DNA of 24,129 nucleotides from Erysipelothrix sp. (lineage in GTDB: Bacteria; Bacillota_I; Bacilli_A; Erysipelotrichales; Erysipelotrichaceae). The translations under genes were made by a program, and so were the position numbers. Positions 1-7,813 of the stretch are shown here, in pieces; the stretch's first letter is position 1, and the number at the start of each line of letters is the position of its first letter. The DNA lies in contig JASLJD010000072.1 of the NCBI GenBank assembly GCA_030152625.1, positions 1 to 24,129 of the forward strand, read 5' to 3'. The notes under the pieces were generated by a model, which did no database searches, was not told the origin of the DNA, and saw nothing but the letters and a program-made list of their open reading frames with translations.

Positions 1-36
1 AAACGATTCAAAATACGTTAAGATAATAAAGCAGTT

Positions 37-114
37 GGCGGTCGTGGCGAAGTTGGTTAACGCACCGGATTGTGGCTCCGGCATTCGCGGGTTCAAATCC
101 CGTCGGTCGCCCCA
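37..114 (+). tRNA. tRNA-His (anticodon GTG)
   Basis: A complete cloverleaf can be drawn by eye. The acceptor stem is 38-44 with 104-110, including two G-U pairs. The anticodon stem is 65-69 with 77-81, and its loop 70-76 carries GTG at 72-74. The T arm has the usual TTCAAAT loop. An extra 5' G at 37 opposite C at 111 is the G-1:C73 pair that identifies histidine tRNAs. CCA is encoded at 112-114. The gene may be the last of a tRNA cluster lying left of the window; no full promoter fits in the 36 bases before it. Confidence 0.96.
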
Positions 115-129
115 TTTTTGATTTTAAAC

Positions 130-160
130 ACATTTTGCTGAAAATGCAAAATGTTTTTTT
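130..160 (+). terminator. Rho-independent terminator of the tRNA-His gene
   Basis: A perfect 9-bp stem (130-138 with 146-154) with a 7-base loop is followed by a run of T ending at 160. It lies 15 bases after the CCA end and just before the next promoter. Confidence 0.85.
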
Positions 161-161
161 A

Positions 162-190
162 TTGACTTTTCAAAAAATAAGACGTATGAT
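162..190 (+). promoter_or_regulatory. Sigma-A promoter of the T-box/ABC transporter operon
   Basis: TTGACT at 162-167 and TATGAT at 185-190 are separated by exactly 17 bp. Transcription would start near 197, just ahead of Stem I of the T-box leader. Confidence 0.85.
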
Positions 191-196
191 ATCATC

Positions 197-440
197 AAAT
201 CTAAGAACAAGAGAGTAACTTTGAACACTTTGCTAAGCGAGCTGACAAACGGTGAAAGGTCAGACAAAGTGGATAAGTGAAGCGCACTTGGGAGATGCAC
301 TTTTGAAATCAGTAGAAAGTGACGCAGCCTCAGCGTTATGAGAAAGTGACTTCGAAAACAAACTTTCGAAGTAATGAGAGTGGTACCGCGTAAAACAAGA
401 CGCCTCTAGCAAATCAATTTGCTGGAGGCTTTTTTATTTT
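197..440 (+). promoter_or_regulatory. T-box riboswitch, probably responding to uncharged tRNA-Arg
   Basis: The conserved T-box sequence AGAGTGGTACCGCG is at 377-390. Stem I is visible: CAAG 208-211 with CTTG 287-290, ACTT 218-221 with AAGT 275-278, and CACTTTG 226-232 with CAAAGTG 265-271. It has an AGCGAG bulge and a GGTG-containing distal loop. The S-turn pair AGTA (214-217) and GAA (279-281) frames the specifier loop. By position relative to the B. subtilis glyQS leader (GAA, one base, codon, A), the specifier is CGC at 283-285, an arginine codon. TGGT in the T-box predicts a tRNA with discriminator A. A hairpin at 349-372 is Stem III. The class is clear; the arginine assignment is inferred, with GCG (alanine) as the nearest alternative. 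Confidence 0.93.
402..436 (+). terminator. T-box attenuator (terminator) hairpin
   Basis: A 12-bp stem with one T-G wobble (402-413 with 418-429) is followed by a T run from 430. It begins just after the T-box sequence, so it competes with the antiterminator helix formed by the T-box bases, as expected for transcriptional attenuation. Confidence 0.9.
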
Positions 441-455
441 AAAGGAGAGATTGAA

Positions 456-1289
456 ATGAAGAAAAAGAAAGCCATCATTATCTTAAGCATCATGCTTATC
501 CTTATGACAGCCTGTGCACAAAATAAAGAAAAGCAAAGCAGCTATGACAAAATTCAAAAAGAAAAAAAGATGACCGTAGCTGTGAGTCCTGATTATGTTC
601 CTTATGAATTTTTAGACTTGAGTAAAACAGGACAGGATCAATTCGTTGGCGCCGACATTGAGCTAGCCCGATATATTGCCGACAAAATGGATGTGGAACT
701 TGAAATTAAAGCCATGGACTTTGCAGATATTCCATCAGCGATTGCTCGTCAACGCTTCGATATCGGTATCTCAGGATTCACCTATTCCGAAGACCGAGCT
801 AAGCAAATTGACTTTTCCAAATCTTATGACAACAGTGAGTCAACATGCCAAGGTTTTCTCATCCGAAAAACTGATCAAGATGCCTATCAAAAACTTGAAG
901 ATTTTGAAGGAAAGAAAATCGCCGTCCAAAATGGATCCTTACAACAAAATTACCTTGCAAATCAATTCCCAGATAATCAAGAGAGACTCATGAAAAAGCT
1001 CGATGATGCTGTCTTGGAATTAAAATATGAAAAGATTGATGCTGTCGCTATTTCATGTGAATCAGCCAAATCTTTCATGCTCAACAACGATGATCTCATC
1101 TTAAGTGATGTGAAAATGGATGCAAGCGATGAAGAGGGCATGATGGTTATTGTGCCAAAAGATGAAGAAGCCTTGCTGAATGAAATCAATGCGATCATCG
1201 ATGAAGTGAGTGAAAAGAAACTTTATGAAAAATGGCTTAAAGAAGCCAATGAACTTGCCGAAGAAATTGGAGCCGTGAACGAAGAATGA
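456..1289 (+). CDS. Amino acid ABC transporter substrate-binding lipoprotein, probably arginine
   Basis: This 277-residue protein would bind a polar amino acid outside the cell and deliver it to the permease encoded next. It has a lysine-rich signal peptide, a hydrophobic stretch and a lipobox M-T-A-C with Cys20 as the predicted lipidated residue. The family 3 solute-binding fold shows in P-Y-E-F near residue 48, the S-G-F-T-Y-S-E-D-R-A segment that contacts the ligand carboxylate, and D-F-S-K-S-Y after it. The start follows AAAGGAGA by 7 bases. The stop overlaps the permease start (ATGA). A T-box upstream couples expression to tRNA charging. Arginine is inferred from the T-box specifier; the protein alone only supports a polar or basic amino acid. 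Confidence 0.93.
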   Translation: MKKKKAIIILSIMLILMTACAQNKEKQSSYDKIQKEKKMTVAVSPDYVPYEFLDLSKTGQDQFVGADIELARYIADKMDVELEIKAMDFADIPSAIARQRFDIGISGFTYSEDRAKQIDFSKSYDNSESTCQGFLIRKTDQDAYQKLEDFEGKKIAVQNGSLQQNYLANQFPDNQERLMKKLDDAVLELKYEKIDAVAISCESAKSFMLNNDDLILSDVKMDASDEEGMMVIVPKDEEALLNEINAIIDEVSEKKLYEKWLKEANELAEEIGAVNEE

Positions 1290-1948
1290 TGCAAAATATT
1301 ATCATGCTTTTAAAAAAATATGGTCATGTTTTTTTCGAAGGGATGCTGGGAACATTGGGTCTATCCTTTGTCGTTGTCCTTTTTGGTACATTTCTTGGTG
1401 CCTTTATCGCTCTTGCTAGAATGCGACCAAAGGGAATAATTCGAGGCATTGCTTCGATCTATGTTGAACTGATTCGAGGCACCCCGATCCTTTTACAACT
1501 TTACTTCTTTTATTATCTTGGAGCAGATCTGATCTCTGCAAGTCTTCCCGATGTTTTTTGGGTAACGCTTGCACTCATCATCAACTCCAGTGCCTATGTA
1601 TCGGAGATCTTTCGATCTGGCATCCAATCCGTTGATAAAGGACAATTCGAAGCCGCTAAAAGCCTGGGTCTTTCCGATCGAGACAGTATGCGTGATATCA
1701 TCCTTCCACAGGCCATCAAAAACATTTTACCTGCCTTAGGCAATGAATTTGTGACCATGATTAAAGAGACTTCCCTTGCTTCCATTTTCTTTATTACAAG
1801 TCTCATGACCGCTGAAGCAGTTGTATCCAGCACAACCCATCTCAAAATCGAATCTCTAACCATTGTGGGAATCATCTATTTTATACTTACTTATACATTA
1901 TCAAAAATCATCAAACATTTTGAAGGAAGGATGAAAGCATATGACTAA
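1286..1948 (+). CDS. Amino acid ABC transporter permease (HisM/ArtQ type)
   Basis: This 220-residue integral membrane protein forms the translocation channel of the importer, probably as a homodimer since only one permease is encoded. Several hydrophobic helices are visible. E-L-I-R-G-T-P near residues 61-67 is typical of the polar amino acid permease family. The EAA loop that docks the ATPase is at about 122-141 (E-A-A-K-S-L-G, then I-L-P-Q-A). The gene overlaps the binding protein by 4 bp and the ATPase by 8 bp, so translation of the three is probably coupled. Confidence 0.94.
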   Translation: MMQNIIMLLKKYGHVFFEGMLGTLGLSFVVVLFGTFLGAFIALARMRPKGIIRGIASIYVELIRGTPILLQLYFFYYLGADLISASLPDVFWVTLALIINSSAYVSEIFRSGIQSVDKGQFEAAKSLGLSDRDSMRDIILPQAIKNILPALGNEFVTMIKETSLASIFFITSLMTAEAVVSSTTHLKIESLTIVGIIYFILTYTLSKIIKHFEGRMKAYD

Positions 1949-2672
1949 ATTAATTGAAGTAAAAAATTTGAAAAAGAGTTTCAATGACAAATTGGTCCTC
2001 AAAGGGGTCAACGCAGATGTTAAAAAGGGGGAAGTGATTTCTATTATTGGGCCTTCTGGTTCAGGAAAATCAACTTTTCTCCGTTGCCTCAACCTTCTTG
2101 AAGTACCCGACAGCGGTGAAATCTTCTATCATGGCGAAGATATCACAAAAAAGGAAGGCAATGTCGATGCTATTCGCCAAAACATTGGCATGGTGTTTCA
2201 AAACTTCAATGTTTTTCCCCATATGTCTGTTTTGGAAAATATAAGCCTTGCCCCTGTTCGAGTTCAGAAAAAAGATTCCAAAGAAGCTGAAAAACAAGCT
2301 TTGAATCTTCTCAAGCAAGTTGGTCTGGAAGATAAAGCCCATGATTATGCACGAAATTTATCAGGCGGTCAAAAACAACGCCTTGGAATCGTAAGAGCAT
2401 TGGCCATGAATCCAGAAGTCTTACTCTTTGATGAGCCCACATCAGCCCTTGATCCAGAAATGGTTCAAGAAGTTTTAGATGTTATCAAAAACTTGGCGAA
2501 ATCAGGCATGACGCTGGTCATTGTAACGCATGAAATGGCCTTCGCAAAAGAAGTCAGTGATCGGGTATTCTTTATGGATGAAGGCATTATTCAAGAGTCC
2601 GGTGATCCAGAACAAATCTTCAATCACCCTCAAAATAAACGAACACAAAAGTTTCTTAGCAAAGTTCTATAG
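1941..2672 (+). CDS. Amino acid ABC transporter ATP-binding protein
   Basis: This 243-residue cytoplasmic ATPase would energise the importer. Walker A G-P-S-G-S-G-K-S-T is at 37-45, the signature L-S-G-G-Q at 140-144, Walker B L-L-F-D-E-P at 161-166, and the switch histidine in V-T-H-E-M near 195-199. The length is normal for the GlnQ/ArtM family. It is the last gene of the T-box operon; its stop is directly followed by a terminator. Confidence 0.95.
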   Translation: MTKLIEVKNLKKSFNDKLVLKGVNADVKKGEVISIIGPSGSGKSTFLRCLNLLEVPDSGEIFYHGEDITKKEGNVDAIRQNIGMVFQNFNVFPHMSVLENISLAPVRVQKKDSKEAEKQALNLLKQVGLEDKAHDYARNLSGGQKQRLGIVRALAMNPEVLLFDEPTSALDPEMVQEVLDVIKNLAKSGMTLVIVTHEMAFAKEVSDRVFFMDEGIIQESGDPEQIFNHPQNKRTQKFLSKVL

Positions 2673-2700
2673 AAAAAAAGACGCATCAGCGTCTTTTTTT
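2673..2700. terminator. Bidirectional terminator between converging operons
   Basis: A 5-bp core GACGC/GCGTC (2680-2684 with 2689-2693) is flanked by seven A on the left and seven T on the right, so a U-tract results on either strand. It starts immediately after the ATPase stop codon. The minus-strand folC stop codon lies in its 4-base loop at 2686-2688. Confidence 0.85.
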
Positions 2701-3885
2701 ATCTTCAAAATAAGCACGAACCTCCGAAATAAAATAAAGCGATCCCGTCACTAAAATCTTTTCGTGGCTCGATGTCTCTAAGAAGTCTTGCCAATCACTC
2801 ACATAAACATAGGGCAATGACTGATAATCTTCTTCTTGTAAAGCACGAGGAAAATCAAAACTTGTGACATAAAACGAGGCACTTTTTTGAGCTAAGCTTT
2901 CCAAAATGTGTAAGTAATCCTTGTCCCTTAGACCTGCATAAAGAATCGTCCATTCTATATCACCATAGATCTCAAGACTTTTCAATAAATTTTCAATGCC
3001 TTCTCGATTATGAGCACCATCAATTAAAATATGATCATTCACCCATTCGAAACGACCTTTCCATTTGCTTTGATTGATGATCGCCTGGACATCTTTCACA
3101 GATCCCTCCAAATATTCAGCCATTTCTAAGGCTAAGCTAAAATTTTTAATTTGATAAAAAGCCTCATCTTTAAAATAAAAACGATGATTTTTAAAGATGA
3201 CATCATAAACATTTTCCTGATAAGAATAGCTAAAGTCACTCACCTTTTTCCACGATGTCTTTTTTTGTTCCGCCCAAGTATCGAAAACTTTCAAAACTTC
3301 AGGTTTTTCTTCTTGGGTATAGACAGGGGTATTCTTTTTAAATATCGCTGCCTTTTCATTGGCAATCGCTTCCAAGCTGTCCCCTAAAAAGTCCATGTGA
3401 TCATATGATACATTGGTAATGGCTTGAATTTCAGGCTTTAGCAAACTGCTTGCATCATAACGACCACCTAAGCCAACTTCATAAATCGCATAATCGACCT
3501 CTTTTTCTAAAAAATAAAGAGAAGCGATCAAAAAATCAATATCAAACATACTTAAATGATAAAGATCCCAAAGTGGATATGTATGATTCGCTAAACGGAG
3601 AAAATCTTCGCTTGAAATCATTGCATGATTCACCCTGATGCGATCACGATGTGTAATCAAATGAGGCGAAGTAAAGAGCCCGACCTTTTTATTCTTTGAG
3701 CGTAAAATTTGGCTGAGATAATAGGCCGTCGATCCTTTTCCATTCGTTCCAGCAATTTGTATCGTCTTTCGCTTCAAATGCGGATGATCATAAAAGGCCA
3801 GCGCTTTTGCAAGATGCTCGGTTCCTTTTGTCGTATTACGACGGTTAAGAAGCTTATCCAGCGCTTCTTTTTCAGTTCTAAACAT
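2686..3885 (-). CDS. folC: Folylpolyglutamate synthase / dihydrofolate synthase
   Basis: FolC adds glutamate to folates (and in many bacteria to dihydropteroate) with ATP in the cytoplasm. The protein has 399 residues from the chosen start. The P-loop G-T-N-G-K-G-S is at 46-52, E-V-G-L-G-G-R near 136-141, Y-D-H-M-D-F-L-G at 161-168, a likely carbamylated lysine in N-E-K-A-A-I-F-K near 178, and the C-terminal D-G-A-H-N at 289-293. The start at 3885 is preferred over one 30 bases further upstream because TTGGAG lies 6 bases before it and it overlaps the ung stop by only 8 bp. It is the last gene of the mevalonate operon. Whether it is bifunctional cannot be read from the sequence. Confidence 0.94.
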   Translation of the reverse strand: MFRTEKEALDKLLNRRNTTKGTEHLAKALAFYDHPHLKRKTIQIAGTNGKGSTAYYLSQILRSKNKKVGLFTSPHLITHRDRIRVNHAMISSEDFLRLANHTYPLWDLYHLSMFDIDFLIASLYFLEKEVDYAIYEVGLGGRYDASSLLKPEIQAITNVSYDHMDFLGDSLEAIANEKAAIFKKNTPVYTQEEKPEVLKVFDTWAEQKKTSWKKVSDFSYSYQENVYDVIFKNHRFYFKDEAFYQIKNFSLALEMAEYLEGSVKDVQAIINQSKWKGRFEWVNDHILIDGAHNREGIENLLKSLEIYGDIEWTILYAGLRDKDYLHILESLAQKSASFYVTSFDFPRALQEEDYQSLPYVYVSDWQDFLETSSHEKILVTGSLYFISEVRAYFEDKKRR

Positions 3886-4525
3886 GATTACTCCAATCGA
3901 TTGCATCCATACCATGTTCTTTTAGAAAAGCATTGGCCTTGGAAAAAGGCTTTGATCCCCAAAAACTATGATAAGCTCCGAGGGGTGAAGGATGACTTGA
4001 TTCTAAAATCAAATGATGTTTTGCAATCAAATTCTTTTTACTGCGGGCAGCATTACCCCATAAGATGAAAACCATCGGTTTTTCTCTAGCACTTAAGATA
4101 CGAAGCACTTCTTCAGTAAAGATTTCCCAACCCTTATCTTTGTGAGCCATCGCTTGACTATCTTCTACCGTTAAAATTCTATTGATTAAAAAGACCCCTT
4201 GCTTAGCCCAAGAACTGAGATCCCCATGCTTGTTTTCAATACCACAATCATCTTTAAGTTCTTTGAAAATATTGACTAAGCTTGGGGGCATTTTCATTTC
4301 ACGAGGAACCGAAAAGGCCAAGCCCATCGCTTGATGTGCTTGATGATAAGGGTCTTGACCAATAATAACGACCTTCACATCCTCGTAAGGGGTGTATTCA
4401 AAGGCTTTGAACACATCTTCTGGTGCCGGATAAACCGGAACTTTTTGACGACGTTCCTCGATAAATTCTTGGAGTGCTTGAAAATAAGCTTTTTTTGCCT
4501 CATTCTGAATCATCTTCTTCCACAT
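3878..4525 (-). CDS. ung: Uracil-DNA glycosylase (family 1)
   Basis: Ung removes uracil from DNA to start base excision repair. The protein has 215 residues from the chosen start. The catalytic motif G-Q-D-P-Y-H is at 56-61 (Asp58 activates water), L-I-N-R-I-L-T-V-E near 113-121 carries the uracil-binding Asn, and H-P-S-P-L is at 178-182. The start at 4525 is chosen because a strong GGAGGTGA ends 8 bases before it; the longer frame reaching 4576 would place that Shine-Dalgarno site inside the gene. The shorter form still keeps the Y-F-x-x-L-x-x-F segment that usually begins the family. It overlaps the upstream solute-binding gene by 26 bp and folC by 8 bp. Confidence 0.95.
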   Translation of the reverse strand: MWKKMIQNEAKKAYFQALQEFIEERRQKVPVYPAPEDVFKAFEYTPYEDVKVVIIGQDPYHQAHQAMGLAFSVPREMKMPPSLVNIFKELKDDCGIENKHGDLSSWAKQGVFLINRILTVEDSQAMAHKDKGWEIFTEEVLRILSAREKPMVFILWGNAARSKKNLIAKHHLILESSHPSPLGAYHSFWGSKPFSKANAFLKEHGMDAIDWSNHV

Positions 4526-5849
4526 CTTCAAGCTCACCTCCATTTTCAATAATCCACTTCTCTGCTTTTTCCACAATCATCGCTTGGGCTTGCTCTCGAT
4601 CAATGGTCCCATCGTAAAATTCACTCAAAATATCCATGAAATTCAATTCATAGTAAACATCTTTTAAACGGACTTTAGGATTTTCTTTTAAAGCTAAAAC
4701 AGATTCGGTATCGTGGAAATTATAGGCTAAGACAGACTGTAAGCGATCTTTATCCAAATCAAGATCCTCAAAATAATTTCGATGATAAACAATTTCTTTT
4801 CCATCACTGCTTTGATAAACAGACATCATCTCAGGGCTTCTTAAAATCCTTAAAGCTTCTGCACTGGCCGATGGATAAGCACTCGCTTTCATCACAACAT
4901 AGCCATTGACCTCAGCCATCGGCGACATGTGATGACTATTAAAACTGGGGAAAGGCGCCACTCGCATTTCTTTTTCAAAACCTTCTTGATAAAAAGAAGG
5001 ATGCATCAAAGAAAACGCTGTTTTCCTCTGAAAAAACGCCTTATCATAATCCCAGTTTAATTCTTTGGAATTTGTTTTTCCCTGCTTTAAGGGAACATCT
5101 CGTAAGGCCTCAATAAAGGCCAAACCTTCATTGAATTCGCGGGTTTTAAAACCAAATCCGGAAACTGAATGTTGGAAGTTCAAAGTCCATTTTCCTGAAG
5201 TTAAGAAAGGATAAAAAGAATCCTGATCTTTAAAAGTCAAGGGGAATACATAATCTAATTTTTCTAAAAGCTCCGGTGCCTTGGCAAAGATTTTCTCCCA
5301 AGTATCGAAACTTTCTGGAAGACCTGTCCTCAAGTTAAACTCCTTTGAATAACCAAGCTCTTCCAAAAGGATGGGATTATAGACAAAGACCCAACCACCA
5401 ATTGTATTCGGCATGAAGAAAAAACCATGCTCATTCATCGCATCATAGATTTGTTGTGGTACCCGAGAGCCTACTAATGTCTCAAAATCTTCGCCTAAAT
5501 CATGGAATTGATCCATAAAATATGCCGCATTATTTTGACTGATGTAAACAATATCTTCTTCGACTCCATCGGCCATCTCCTTGATTTTCTTAGGCTCATC
5601 AACAATCAAATGAATGCGATCTGCCTTTTCAGGATGTTCTTTTTCCCAAAGTGCTTGGAAATTCTCCGCCACTTCCTCATTTTCGAGATGAATTTTTAAA
5701 CGTGCATTTTCTTCCATCTCAAATTGACCGAGTTTCTCATTATAACAAACCGTCTCACCATCCAAGACACAACGGTTTGAAAAATAATAAACAGCAGAAA
5801 AAACAGCGATAAAGAAAAGTAAAACAACAAAACTTGTTTTCTTAGACAT
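4500..5849 (-). CDS. Membrane-anchored extracellular solute-binding-like protein (family 1, sugar type), orphan
   Basis: The 449-residue product resembles the MalE-type extracellular solute-binding family. Seen: an N-terminal hydrophobic segment at about 6-24, a mature region with Y-N-P-I-L-L-E-E-L-G and D-T-W-E-K-I in the usual order for that family, then F-P-L-T-F and a typical central W-x-Y-D-K-A-F-F. Cys27 is not in a lipobox (S-N-R-C precedes it), so a transmembrane anchor is more likely than lipidation. Cys27 and Cys37 could form a disulfide. The C-terminus is very acidic. No sugar permease or ATPase is in the window. It overlaps fni by 8 bp and ung by 26 bp, so it is part of the mevalonate operon. 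The ligand and role are unknown. Confidence 0.8.
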   Translation of the reverse strand: MSKKTSFVVLLFFIAVFSAVYYFSNRCVLDGETVCYNEKLGQFEMEENARLKIHLENEEVAENFQALWEKEHPEKADRIHLIVDEPKKIKEMADGVEEDIVYISQNNAAYFMDQFHDLGEDFETLVGSRVPQQIYDAMNEHGFFFMPNTIGGWVFVYNPILLEELGYSKEFNLRTGLPESFDTWEKIFAKAPELLEKLDYVFPLTFKDQDSFYPFLTSGKWTLNFQHSVSGFGFKTREFNEGLAFIEALRDVPLKQGKTNSKELNWDYDKAFFQRKTAFSLMHPSFYQEGFEKEMRVAPFPSFNSHHMSPMAEVNGYVVMKASAYPSASAEALRILRSPEMMSVYQSSDGKEIVYHRNYFEDLDLDKDRLQSVLAYNFHDTESVLALKENPKVRLKDVYYELNFMDILSEFYDGTIDREQAQAMIVEKAEKWIIENGGELEDVEEDDSE

Positions 5850-6846
5850 AGCGTTTTAACTTCCCATCTAAAATAAGTTCTGTTTCATTAAGATTTGCAA
5901 TACGATCTTTTCCTAAAAGAAGCATAATGCGTGAAATATCCTCGAAGAATCGATCAAGAACTTGTGTTTGTTCTTCAAAAGAATCCATTTGACTAATGCG
6001 AAGGAAATAAGATGAAAGTCCAACCGCATCCGCGCCCAAAGCAAAAGCTTTGATGACATCCAAGGGATTACGAATACCTCCTGAAGCAAAAACTGATATT
6101 TTAGGAGACAGTGCACGAACATCTAAAAGGGATTCGGCGGTCGAAAGTCCCCATGATTCTAGATAAGAAAAACGATCCTCCGATAAGCGACGGTTTTCAA
6201 TTCGAATAAAATTCGTTCCACCTCGCCCACTGACATCAACATATTCCACCCCACGTTGAATCAATTGATGAACCGTATAAGCACTCATTCCAAAGCCCAC
6301 TTCTTTAACAATAACCGGAACCGAAACAGAACGAATAATCGCCGCAATATTATCAAGCCAATAGCGAAAATCTCGATCTCCTTCGTCCATGCTTAACTCT
6401 TGTGCTGAATTAACATGGATGCTTAAAGCATCCGCGTCAATCATTTCAATGGCTCTTTTCGCATCTTCAACACTCGCATTGGGACTTAAATTCCCTACAA
6501 TAAATCCATTTGGATTGATTTCCCGCACAATGCGATAAGACGCTTCTAATTCAGGGTTTTCTAAAGCTGCGTGTTGAGAACCAACAACCATCATAAGATC
6601 ATAATGCTTCGCAATCTTTGCCAAGGAAGCATTGATTTGCTTCGTTTTTTCACTGCCACCTGTCATCGCATTAATGTACACAGGATAGGCAAATTCCCGA
6701 TCCATATAAACTGTTTCTAAAGAAATATCTTCCATCGAAAGACCGGGGAAACTGTGATGGTAGAAACGAATCAAATCAAAATCATTGTCTGCAATTTCCT
6801 CTTGTAATGCCAAAGCAACATGTTCATCTTTTCTTTGTGAACGCAT
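5842..6846 (-). CDS. fni: Type 2 isopentenyl-diphosphate isomerase (FMN-dependent)
   Basis: This enzyme interconverts IPP and DMAPP using reduced FMN and Mg2+, the last step of the lower mevalonate pathway. The protein has 334 residues, normal for the family. The N-terminal R-K-D-E-H is at 5-9, I-N-A-M-T-G-G-S at 58-65, H-V-N-S-A-Q-E at 144-150 with the Gln-Glu pair used in catalysis and metal binding, V-K-E-V-G-F-G near 180-186, S-G-R-G-G-T-N at 206-212, and a flavin phosphate-binding S-G-G-I-R near 255-259. The start follows AGGAGT by 8 bases inside the 3' end of mvaK2 (23-bp overlap). Confidence 0.96.
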   Translation of the reverse strand: MRSQRKDEHVALALQEEIADNDFDLIRFYHHSFPGLSMEDISLETVYMDREFAYPVYINAMTGGSEKTKQINASLAKIAKHYDLMMVVGSQHAALENPELEASYRIVREINPNGFIVGNLSPNASVEDAKRAIEMIDADALSIHVNSAQELSMDEGDRDFRYWLDNIAAIIRSVSVPVIVKEVGFGMSAYTVHQLIQRGVEYVDVSGRGGTNFIRIENRRLSEDRFSYLESWGLSTAESLLDVRALSPKISVFASGGIRNPLDVIKAFALGADAVGLSSYFLRISQMDSFEEQTQVLDRFFEDISRIMLLLGKDRIANLNETELILDGKLKRYV

Positions 6847-7813
6847 CTTTATCCACTCCTATATCTATGTTCTTCAAATGATCAATATCTTTATCTTTAC
6901 TTAAAGCAATCGCGCAGTCGCCACCACCCGAACCCGAAACTTTAGCATATGCCCCCAAAGCTTCCGCTTCTTCAATAAAAGCGCGATGATCGGGAATTTC
7001 AATTTCCTTTCCCATCGCATCCGCTAAAAGAAGCATCAAATTTCGATACTGAGTCAAAGACTCCAAATTAGCACTACGAATAAACTCGCGGCTGATTCGA
7101 TCGGCTTCTTTTCGATATATTTGATAATTTTTCATATCTCTCTTTTTAAAGTCTTCAAAGTAACGTAAAGACTCATCAGTGTTGTTCTCTTTTTTCGACC
7201 AGTAAACAGCAAAATTAAGATCTTGCACAAAGGGAAGATATTCAATTTCTAATAAAGGCCAATCTTTTTGAACAAGCGAAAAATCGAGGTTTTCATCCAA
7301 AATCTTCGGATCATAACGACGATAAGCAATACAAGAGCCATAAATAGCCGCTGCAAGATCACCGCCCGAACTCATGACTCCTGTTTTTTTCTGGCAAAGA
7401 ACCGCCAACTTAAAAAGCTCCTCTTTCGTGTAATGATAATCATGCGCTTTAAGCACCACCGCAAGAACCGCCACAATCACAACACCGCTGGATCCTAAAC
7501 CGATTTTTTTCCCTTCATAAAGCAAATCACTTTCGATTTCAATGTTTAAAGTTCTTTTCTCAATTTCTAAAAAATCTAAATAATGATAAGCGAGCTTAAC
7601 TGCTTCTGCAGCAAGTGCCATTGCTTCAGAAGGCGCATGAATTGTTTTAAGGTTCAAATCTCCATAATCACTGCTTAAAGTAAAGAAATCCGATTTTTCA
7701 GCCCGAATGCTTAAGTAGCGATCAACGGCAGAAACAACAGCCGTCTGACCCGCCTCCATGATAAAGAACTCTCCCAAAATAAAGAGCTTGCCAGGAAAGC
7801 GAAGTTCTATCAT
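6824..7813 (-). CDS. mvaK2: Phosphomevalonate kinase (GHMP family)
   Basis: Converts mevalonate 5-phosphate to the 5-diphosphate with ATP. The protein has 329 residues. The N-terminal P-G-K-L-F-I-L-G-E is at 7-15, the GHMP phosphate-binding loop G-L-G-S-S-G at 105-110, S-S-G-G-D-L-A near 148-154 and the third GHMP motif K-V-S-G-S-G-G-G-D at 291-299. The phosphate loop ends in S-G-V, as in Gram-positive phosphomevalonate kinases, in contrast to the S-A-A of the mevalonate kinase in the same operon. It overlaps mvaD by 4 bp (ATGA) and fni by 23 bp. The Shine-Dalgarno site is weak, so translation is probably coupled to mvaD. Confidence 0.94.
   Translation of the reverse strand: MIELRFPGKLFILGEFFIMEAGQTAVVSAVDRYLSIRAEKSDFFTLSSDYGDLNLKTIHAPSEAMALAAEAVKLAYHYLDFLEIEKRTLNIEIESDLLYEGKKIGLGSSGVVIVAVLAVVLKAHDYHYTKEELFKLAVLCQKKTGVMSSGGDLAAAIYGSCIAYRRYDPKILDENLDFSLVQKDWPLLEIEYLPFVQDLNFAVYWSKKENNTDESLRYFEDFKKRDMKNYQIYRKEADRISREFIRSANLESLTQYRNLMLLLADAMGKEIEIPDHRAFIEEAEALGAYAKVSGSGGGDCAIALSKDKDIDHLKNIDIGVDKDAFTKKR

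Noticed and set aside
1..36. Promoter for tRNA-His
   Set aside because: A GATAAT at 22-27 could be a -10, but its -35 would lie at or beyond the window edge, so it cannot be judged.
977..1198. Minus-strand open frame inside the binding-protein gene
   Set aside because: It lies fully within a well-supported gene, has no Shine-Dalgarno site and shows no recognisable family; it is a frame shadow, like the other antisense frames of the window.
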